DNA of 64,000 bases from Streptomyces sp. A3M-1-3 (GTDB taxonomy: Bacteria; Actinomycetota; Actinomycetes; Streptomycetales; Streptomycetaceae): assembly GCF_024213665.1 (NCBI RefSeq), contig NZ_JANAVP010000001.1, forward strand, positions 124,001-188,000, given 5' to 3'. The position numbers and the translations under genes are program-made. The notes under the pieces are model-generated. The model was not told the origin of the DNA. It worked only from the letters and a program-made list of their open reading frames with translations, and made no database searches. The stretch's first letter is position 1. The number at the start of each line of letters is the position of its first letter. Positions 61,595 through 64,000 of this stretch are shown here, piece after piece.

Positions 61595-62233
61595 TCACGT
61601 TGGTGCTCCCACGCTTCCGGCTGCCGGGGCGGCTTGGGTCGGCCGGGGCGATTTCCGGGTGAGCGGCCACAGCGCCACGAACACCACCACGCCGAAGACC
61701 GCCAGTGCGACGGCGATCTCGTTGGGGTGCTTCCAGTAGCCGGAGAGCAGCAGCCCCGCGGGAATCACGCAGGTGACCCAGCCTTGGATCGCCGTCACCC
61801 AACCCGTATAGGTGGTGAGGCCGGCCTTCTTGAGACCGAGCAGCAGGAAGAACAGGAACCAGAGGAATGCCCAGTAGAGCCAGATAACCCCGAATGGGTA
61901 GTCCTTGAAGAGCCGGAAATTGACGAACGAGTATCCCAGGGCCGCGATTGCCACAAACAGCGAGTAATAGCCGACGCCGGTGCTGTCGAGACCGGCGAGC
62001 AGACCGATACCTACGTAGAGGTAGGTGAAGCCGAACAGGTAGATGCCTGATGCCGCCAGGATCTTGTTCGGGTCACCGTCGGCGGTGAAGATGAGGTACG
62101 TCGGCGTCAGTACCTGCAGTGCACCTACGAAAAGGTTGAACACCGCTCCCGCCCGGGCATCGACCTTCCCGAGAAGCAGCAACCCGTTGATGAAGAGCAC
62201 CGCACCGACGAAGAACAGTCCCACGTTTCCCAC
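61595..62233 (-). CDS. amiS: AmiS/UreI-family amide or urea channel
   Basis: 212 residues with six membrane segments (for example NVGLFFVGAVLFINGLLLLG, YLFGFTYLYVGIGLLAGLDS, YWAFLWFLFFLLLGLKKAGL). GWVTAIQGWVTCVIPAGLLL is typical of the family. It would let formamide or related amides into the cell. GTG 62233 follows AGGAGG (spacing long, about 11). Directly upstream of fmdA. Confidence 0.9.
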   Translation of the reverse strand: MGNVGLFFVGAVLFINGLLLLGKVDARAGAVFNLFVGALQVLTPTYLIFTADGDPNKILAASGIYLFGFTYLYVGIGLLAGLDSTGVGYYSLFVAIAALGYSFVNFRLFKDYPFGVIWLYWAFLWFLFFLLLGLKKAGLTTYTGWVTAIQGWVTCVIPAGLLLSGYWKHPNEIAVALAVFGVVVFVALWPLTRKSPRPTQAAPAAGSVGAPT

Positions 62234-62427
62234 GGAGACACACCTCCTACAGTCCGCGTGGGGGCGGAATCGCGTCGTGCCAGGGCCGCCCCATGAGCTG
62301 CCGAGGACATGGCTCGGTTCCCGGCCAGCGTTAGTGATTCCGCATTCCGCGCCCCGCTACGGGAAAGACGTCTGTGTTCCGACGTCGGAGCCCCGCATGA
62401 GACGTTCTCCCTTGTCGACCACCACCC
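62234..62427. other. Gap between fmdB stop and amiS start
   Basis: 194 bases without a credible gene. Could hold a promoter for amiS-fmdA. No clear inverted repeat. Confidence 0.35.
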
Positions 62428-62706
62428 TCAGGGACGCGGCAACCGCGAGAGCGCGGGGTGGGGGTACCGTCGTATCCTGCTGCGTGGCGGCACTTCGGAG
62501 ACTACTGCCGGGGCCTCACGGGCCTGCTCCTCCCGGTCATGGAGGTCGGCGGCCGCGCGAGGGGACAGCGACAGGCCGGGCGAGGAGTACACACGTCTCG
62601 CAGCGCCTGTGCAAACTGGGCAGCCGTAAGCCTTGGGCGCCGTTCCGATTGCCAACCTCACGTTGAAAGGCCCACAGCGGCTGCATCGATATTCATAGGT
62701 TGCCAT
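62428..62706 (-). CDS. fmdB: FmdB-family zinc ribbon protein
   Basis: 92 residues: MATYEYRCSRCGPFNVRLAI then AYGCPVCTGAARRVYSSPG. Two Cys pairs form a zinc ribbon. FmdB was named as a regulator in the Methylophilus formamidase cluster; its action is unclear. The basic/low-complexity C-terminal half is poorly conserved. ATG 62706, divergent from the formate dehydrogenase gene. Confidence 0.85.
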   Translation of the reverse strand: MATYEYRCSRCGPFNVRLAIGTAPKAYGCPVCTGAARRVYSSPGLSLSPRAAADLHDREEQAREAPAVVSEVPPRSRIRRYPHPALSRLPRP

Positions 62707-62963
62707 CACCACTCCGGATGTCGGTGGACGCCGGCCAACCCAGGCGTGTGGGGCGCGCCAACAGGCGTACGCCACAGCGCATTTCCTCCCTTCAAGGAAA
62801 CGTCTCGTAGATCCACGTGTCAAGTCCTGGACGGCTTGCCCACCCGTTCCCCTCCCTCGCTATCCCTGGGGATTGCAGCGCCGACGCATGCTCGACTAAA
62901 ATTCAAGATCATCGGTGCCAGACCGGTTTATCGGAGCAGTGGCCCTACCAATGGAGGACGGCC
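62707..62963. promoter_or_regulatory. Divergent promoter region, fmdB / formate dehydrogenase
   Basis: 257 bases, AT-richer around 62885-62935. It must carry promoters for both arms of the formamide module. No clear GlnR-type a/b half-site pair was found. Confidence 0.45.
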
Positions 62964-64000
62964 ATGGCAAAGATCCTTGCGGTGCTCTATCCCGACCCGG
63001 TGGGCGGTTATCCTCCCGACTACGCCCGCGACGAGATTCCGGCCATCACCGGCTATCCGGGCGGACAGACCGCGCCGACCCCGCAAGCCATAGATTTCAC
63101 GCCGGGGCAGCTCCTCGGCAGCGTCTCGGGAGAACTGGGACTGCGCCGGTTCCTGGAGGACCGAGGCGACACCTATGTCGTCACCAGCGACAAGGAAGGG
63201 CCGGACTCCACCCTGGACCACGAGCTGCCCGACGCCGACGTGGTGATCTCGCAGCCCTTCTGGCCCGCCTATCTGACCCCCGAGCGGATCACCGCCGCTC
63301 CCCAGCTCAGACTCGCGATCACCGCGGGGATCGGGTCCGACCACGTCGACCTGCCGAGCGCCATCGCCCACGGCATGACGGTGGCGGAGGTGACCTACAG
63401 CAACAGCATCAGCGTCTCCGAGCACGCCGTCATGCAGATCCTCACCCTGGTGCACAACTACATGCCCGCCCACGACTGGGTGACCGCCAAGAGAGGCTGG
63501 AACATCGCGGACAGCGTCTCGCGCGCCTACGACCTCGAAGGCATGGACGTCGGCGTCCTCGGCTCCGGCCGTATCGGCGCGGCGGTACTGCGCCGCCTCA
63601 AGCCGTTCGACGTCACCCTGCACTACTGCGACGTGCACCGGCTGCCCAAGGAGGTCGAAGAGGAACTGGAGCTGACCTGGCATCCCGACGCGCGTTCGCT
63701 GGCCTCCTCGGTCGACGTGCTGTCGATCCACACTCCGCTGCATCCGCAGACGCAGAACCTCTTCGACGACGACCTGATCGGGGTCATGAAGCGCGGTTCG
63801 TACATCGTCAACACCGCACGTGCGCTCATCGTCAACCGGGACGCCGTGGTGCGTGCCCTGGGCAGCGGCCAACTGGCCGGTTACGCCGGTGACGTCTGGT
63901 ATCCGCAGCCGCCACCGCCCGACCACCCCTGGCGCACCATGCCGTACGAGGCGATGACGCCGCACGTGTCCGGTACGACCCTCTCGGCGCAGGCCCGCTA
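62964..64000 (+). CDS. fdh: NAD-dependent formate dehydrogenase (runs off the window)
   Basis: At least 345 codons of a D-2-hydroxyacid-dehydrogenase-family formate dehydrogenase. It starts MAKILAVLYPDPVGGYPPDY (ATG 62964, GGAGG upstream). Substrate-binding and NAD motifs: ADVVISQPFWPAYLTPERIT, LRLAITAGIGSDHVDLPSAI, EVTYSNSISVSEHAVMQILT, DVGVLGSGRIGAAVLRRLKP, VNTARALIVNRDAVVRALGS, YAGDVWYPQPPPPDHPWRTM and the catalytic His region MTPHVSGTTLSAQAR. It would oxidise formate to CO2 with NAD. The C-terminus is outside. Confidence 0.93.
   Translation, partial: MAKILAVLYPDPVGGYPPDYARDEIPAITGYPGGQTAPTPQAIDFTPGQLLGSVSGELGLRRFLEDRGDTYVVTSDKEGPDSTLDHELPDADVVISQPFWPAYLTPERITAAPQLRLAITAGIGSDHVDLPSAIAHGMTVAEVTYSNSISVSEHAVMQILTLVHNYMPAHDWVTAKRGWNIADSVSRAYDLEGMDVGVLGSGRIGAAVLRRLKPFDVTLHYCDVHRLPKEVEEELELTWHPDARSLASSVDVLSIHTPLHPQTQNLFDDDLIGVMKRGSYIVNTARALIVNRDAVVRALGSGQLAGYAGDVWYPQPPPPDHPWRTMPYEAMTPHVSGTTLSAQAR

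Noticed and set aside
62707..62963. GlnR site controlling the formamide module
   Set aside because: A single GAAAC occurs at about 62797 but no GTnAC half-site six bases away on either strand.

Overview
The window is a high-GC actinobacterial chromosome segment, almost certainly Streptomyces. Evidence in the sequence: very GC-rich third codon positions, frequent GTG starts, and a set of Streptomyces genes (whiG, a row of four signal peptidases sipW-X-Y-Z, nsdA, an ndgR-type IclR regulator beside leuCD, an HU protein with a lysine-rich tail, and an XRE/DUF5753-DUF397 pair). From memory, the gene order follows the S. coelicolor block around SCO5550-SCO5621. That match was not checked by alignment.

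Right-to-left layout: most genes are on the minus strand. Bases 1-8.8 kb hold a cut-off TetR gene, whiG, dprA-comM-yraN, a DUF2469 gene, a NUDIX gene and sipZ-Y-X-W. Bases 8.85-14.9 kb hold the ribosome/tRNA group rplS, trmD, rimM, a KH gene and rpsP, then a SprT-like metalloprotein gene, proS, and a divergent methyltransferase. Bases 14.9-25.3 kb hold ffh, the nitrogen-sensing operon amtB-glnK-glnD with a GlnR-type operator, nsdA, a short prim-pol-like gene and ftsY. Bases 25.4-28.5 kb are a small plus-strand island (NCS1 permease, LLM oxidoreductase) followed by a wrecked sugar transporter. Bases 28.6-45 kb hold smc (with an unusual hinge insertion), a small coiled-coil gene, acyP, a CAP-domain secreted protein, a flavodoxin-like oxidoreductase/HxlR pair, mutM, rnc (absB), rpmF, a DUF177 gene, a DivIVA-like coiled-coil gene, coaD, rsmD, recG and a DAK2/FakA-like gene. 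Bases 44.9-56 kb hold rpmB, thiD, thiL, a stand-alone RAM-domain gene, a DUF3515 lipoprotein gene, ddl, gpsA, plsC, cofC, a small OB-fold-like gene, hupS, leuD, leuC and ndgR.

The right end (56-64 kb) looks more accessory. It has a DUF4188/MerR divergent pair with two inverted-repeat operators, a tandem tRNA cluster (Gln-Glu-Gln-Glu), a HAD phosphatase, an anti-sigma-like ATPase opposite an XRE/DUF397 pair, and a formamide-use module. That module is a formamidase, an AmiS/UreI-type amide channel and an FmdB zinc ribbon, divergent from an NAD-dependent formate dehydrogenase that runs off the window. Together they would convert formamide to ammonium, CO2 and NADH.

Main oddities: the sugar transporter reduced to its two ends with an intact upstream palindrome; a probable frameshift at the 3' end of sipX that drives it into sipY; an Ala-Gly repeat insertion in the SMC hinge; a duplicated tRNA pair whose copies differ only in the anticodon stem; and a single-cysteine HxlR regulator divergent from a quinone-reductase-like gene. 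No integrase, transposase, CRISPR array, rRNA or phage gene was seen.
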